Positions 36,230 through 37,970 of a stretch of DNA of 37,970 bases are shown piece after piece. The translations under genes and the position numbers were made by a program. The stretch covers positions 1-37,970 of the forward strand of contig JAITJX010000114.1 in NCBI GenBank assembly GCA_031278765.1, given 5' to 3'. Each line of letters begins with the position of its first letter. Position 1 is the stretch's first letter. This DNA comes from Tannerella sp. GTDB taxonomy: Bacteria > Bacteroidota > Bacteroidia > Bacteroidales > Tannerellaceae. The notes beneath the pieces were generated by a model. It worked only from the letters and a program-made list of their open reading frames with translations, did not search any database and was not told the origin of the DNA.

Positions 36230-37117
36230 ATGAACAACACTTTCAATATAAAACGATTCGGGCTTGTCCTCAGAAAAGACATGCTGGAAAACTGGAAACA
36301 GTATACGTACCTGTTCCTGATGATGTTTGGCATCATAGCAATCGTCCTCTTATGGAGTTCCTGGAACTGGAATTACTACATTAACATCAAAGCGTATGCT
36401 GTGAATTCTGATGACCTTAATTTGGAATTATTACTACTTTCATCATTAATGTTTGCCATATTCGGGATACTTTTCGCATCCACGCTCATGAATCCGATGA
36501 ACGATAAAACCAAAAGAATTGCGCACTTGACATGTCCTGCATCGGATTTCGAAAAATCGTTCTCACGCTGGGTTATCGTGACGGCCGGATACATTGTTTC
36601 TTTTTTTGCTTCCCTGTGGATTGTCGATGCTTTGCGTGTCGGGATATGTACGGCCGCCGGTTATCCCGGAATGGAGGTGAATTTTTTAGATTTAAGCAAA
36701 CTTATCTATACGGGCGATGCTTCCGGAGCAAACAGGTATGATTCCAGGCATTATTTTTTCGACAGCACATATACATTCGCGGTCGTTCTGAGTTTGTATT
36801 TTCTGGTACAATCCATATTCATTTTAGGGTCTACATTCTGGGAAAAAGCGGCTTTTGTGAAAACGTTTTGCATGGCAACCGTTATTTGTCTTGTATTTAT
36901 ATTCACCTGCCGCTGGGCTATATTGCTGTCATACAATAATTTCGGTGCATTTCAGAATGTGCTCGAATCCATTTTCCTTGCCGCTATCAGTGAGAATAAA
37001 ATAAGCCGAGAGCTGGCGTTCGCCGTTATGGTATCCGTCATATTGGTTTTTACGCTTACGAACTGGACGCTTACATTTTGCAGATTCCATGAGGCGGAAA
37101 TAATAAAACGATTATAA
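36230..37117 (+). CDS. ABC-2-type transporter permease
   Basis: A 295-residue integral membrane protein with about six hydrophobic segments: about 26-46 (YLFLMMFGIIAIVLLW), 66-88 (LLLSSLMFAIFGILFAST), 118-138 (VTAGYIVSFFASLWIVDAL), 186-207 (FAVVLSLYFLVQSIFILGS), 217-236 (CMATVICLVFIFTCRWAILL) and 266-286. It is the membrane partner of the ATPase encoded upstream. No periplasmic binding protein is encoded nearby, which fits an exporter or an antibiotic/envelope-stress type system of the YtrA-regulated class. The GntR gene follows after 8 bases. Confidence 0.85.
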   Translation: MNNTFNIKRFGLVLRKDMLENWKQYTYLFLMMFGIIAIVLLWSSWNWNYYINIKAYAVNSDDLNLELLLLSSLMFAIFGILFASTLMNPMNDKTKRIAHLTCPASDFEKSFSRWVIVTAGYIVSFFASLWIVDALRVGICTAAGYPGMEVNFLDLSKLIYTGDASGANRYDSRHYFFDSTYTFAVVLSLYFLVQSIFILGSTFWEKAAFVKTFCMATVICLVFIFTCRWAILLSYNNFGAFQNVLESIFLAAISENKISRELAFAVMVSVILVFTLTNWTLTFCRFHEAEIIKRL

Positions 37118-37125
37118 TTTTCATT

Positions 37126-37518
37126 ATGAACTTCAAGAATAATAAAGCCATCTACCTGCAGATAGCAGAACAGATATGCGACATGATTCTACTCGGAGAC
37201 TGTAAAGAGGAGGAACGTATCCCTTCCGTCCGCGAGTATGCGGCTATCGTGGAAGTGAATTTTAACACCGTGATGCGTTCATTCGATTATCTCCAGTCAT
37301 CGGGAATCATCTTTAACAAACGGGGCATTGGATATTTCGTCACATCGGGAGCCGGCGAAAAAATCCGTTCTATGAGAAAAGAATACTTTCTTAAAAATGA
37401 AATCAACGATTTCTTCTGGCAGATATATATGCTCGAAATTCCAGTCGACGAAATCGTTACTATGTATAACAATTACAGTAAACAACAAAAAAATAAGCTT
37501 TATGAAACTAACAACTAA
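37126..37518 (+). CDS. GntR-family regulator, YtrA subfamily
   Basis: A 130-residue DNA-binding protein with the GntR winged helix (about 10-75; AIYLQIAEQICDMILLGD, RIPSVREYAAIVEVNFNTVM and the wing GIIFNKRGIGYFV). It has only a short helical C-terminal tail (about 80-130) rather than a ligand-binding domain, which is the YtrA type. YtrA-like regulators are usually encoded with, and repress, an ABC transporter operon; here it is the third gene of that operon. Its last 17 bases overlap the start of the next gene, indicating translational coupling. Confidence 0.93.
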   Translation: MNFKNNKAIYLQIAEQICDMILLGDCKEEERIPSVREYAAIVEVNFNTVMRSFDYLQSSGIIFNKRGIGYFVTSGAGEKIRSMRKEYFLKNEINDFFWQIYMLEIPVDEIVTMYNNYSKQQKNKLYETNN

Positions 37519-37970
37519 AATAGTAACAGGCATTATCCTGTCAATATTCATACTGTCACTGGCTTTCATTACAGGTTTTTCATTTACGGACAGAAAAAAT
37601 TATCGTCGTACAAACGTCTCAGTCATAAATATTCCCCGCGACAGCAAAACGGGAATTGATACGGAACCGTACCGCACAATCGTTCTTGAACGTGATAAAT
37701 ACGAACAGGAACGTATTTATCACTATATTGCAGAAGAAAATTGTGGCCTGTTTCTGAATCCCGTAACAGCGGAAGCGGAAAAAAACAAACTTTTCATTCC
37801 GGATGCATTGCTTGATTTCATCTCGGTGAAAACATGCAACGACACACTGACGGTTAACCCAACTTGGCACGGATATTCACGTAACCAACTTTCAATCAGG
37901 AATATACACTGTATACACTTCACTTATGGGGGACTACAGATTTTTCATGATCTCCAATTATCTGACATCC
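37502..37970 (+). CDS. Membrane-anchored hypothetical protein, 3' truncated by window end
   Basis: An open frame starts at ATG 37502 inside the end of the GntR gene (overlap 37502-37518) and continues without a stop to the window end, about 156 codons. The N-terminus MKLTTKIVTGIILSIFILSL is a single transmembrane helix or uncleaved signal (about 7-28). A soluble, probably extracytoplasmic part follows (VSVINIPRDSKTGIDTEPYR, LTVNPTWHGYSRNQ). No family is recognised. It is probably the fourth gene of the ABC operon. Confidence 0.8.
   Translation, partial: MKLTTKIVTGIILSIFILSLAFITGFSFTDRKNYRRTNVSVINIPRDSKTGIDTEPYRTIVLERDKYEQERIYHYIAEENCGLFLNPVTAEAEKNKLFIPDALLDFISVKTCNDTLTVNPTWHGYSRNQLSIRNIHCIHFTYGGLQIFHDLQLSDI

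Overview
The window looks like a piece of chromosome from a Bacteroidota, most likely Bacteroidales, bacterium. The evidence is two SusC/SusD-type outer-membrane uptake operons, a hybrid two-component system (HTCS) of the kind that controls polysaccharide utilisation loci, a NigD-like lipoprotein, lipoprotein signals with short lipoboxes, and many promoters with the Bacteroidota -7 box TAnnTTTG. No rRNA or tRNA genes were seen. The species cannot be named from the sequence alone.

Layout, left to right. (1) 143-8202, plus strand: a four-gene uptake operon (SusC, SusD, a DUF4959/DUF5126/DUF5000-type lipoprotein, a DUF4998-type lipoprotein) without an enzyme gene of its own; it ends at a strong terminator. 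(2) 8300-8463: a 23-bp-period array of small palindromes, then malate dehydrogenase (8664-9608) and a second, related terminator. (3) 17231-9724, minus strand: SusC, SusD-like_2, an NlpC/P60 peptidase lipoprotein and an L-Ala-D/L-Glu epimerase. Together these make a convincing uptake and degradation operon for peptidoglycan peptides. (4) 17646-22685: cell-envelope genes (two glycosyltransferases, a polysaccharide deacetylase, an LTA-synthase-type membrane transferase) and the D-aminoacyl-tRNA deacylase dtd. (5) 22843-28779, plus strand: a full-length HTCS, a structured inverted-repeat element, a second copy of the 23-bp array in the opposite orientation, and a secreted GH29 alpha-L-fucosidase. 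(6) 28802-33888: housekeeping genes xseB, guaB, ffh and folD plus a NigD-like lipoprotein. (7) 33891-34393: a decayed IS5-type transposase remnant. (8) 34394-37970: an AlaX-like editing protein, then an ABC transporter operon (ATPase, permease, GntR/YtrA-type regulator) running into a membrane-anchored protein cut by the window end.

How the parts may work together: the first SusC/D operon and the HTCS plus fucosidase may belong to one fucosylated-glycan programme although they lie about 19 kb apart. The two inverted copies of the same 23-bp array lie at the edges of exactly these two blocks, which suggests a past or continuing inversion of the stretch between them. The second SusC/D operon is complete in itself: the SusC/D pair imports muropeptides, the NlpC/P60 enzyme cuts the gamma-D-Glu bond, and the epimerase converts L-Ala-D-Glu to L-Ala-L-Glu. 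Its SusC carries a G6-A-G7 tract early in the gene that could be a slippage switch.

Several genes have an in-frame upstream TTG that is not the start. In guaB and the second susC this TTG lies inside the promoter itself, so the downstream ATG was chosen.
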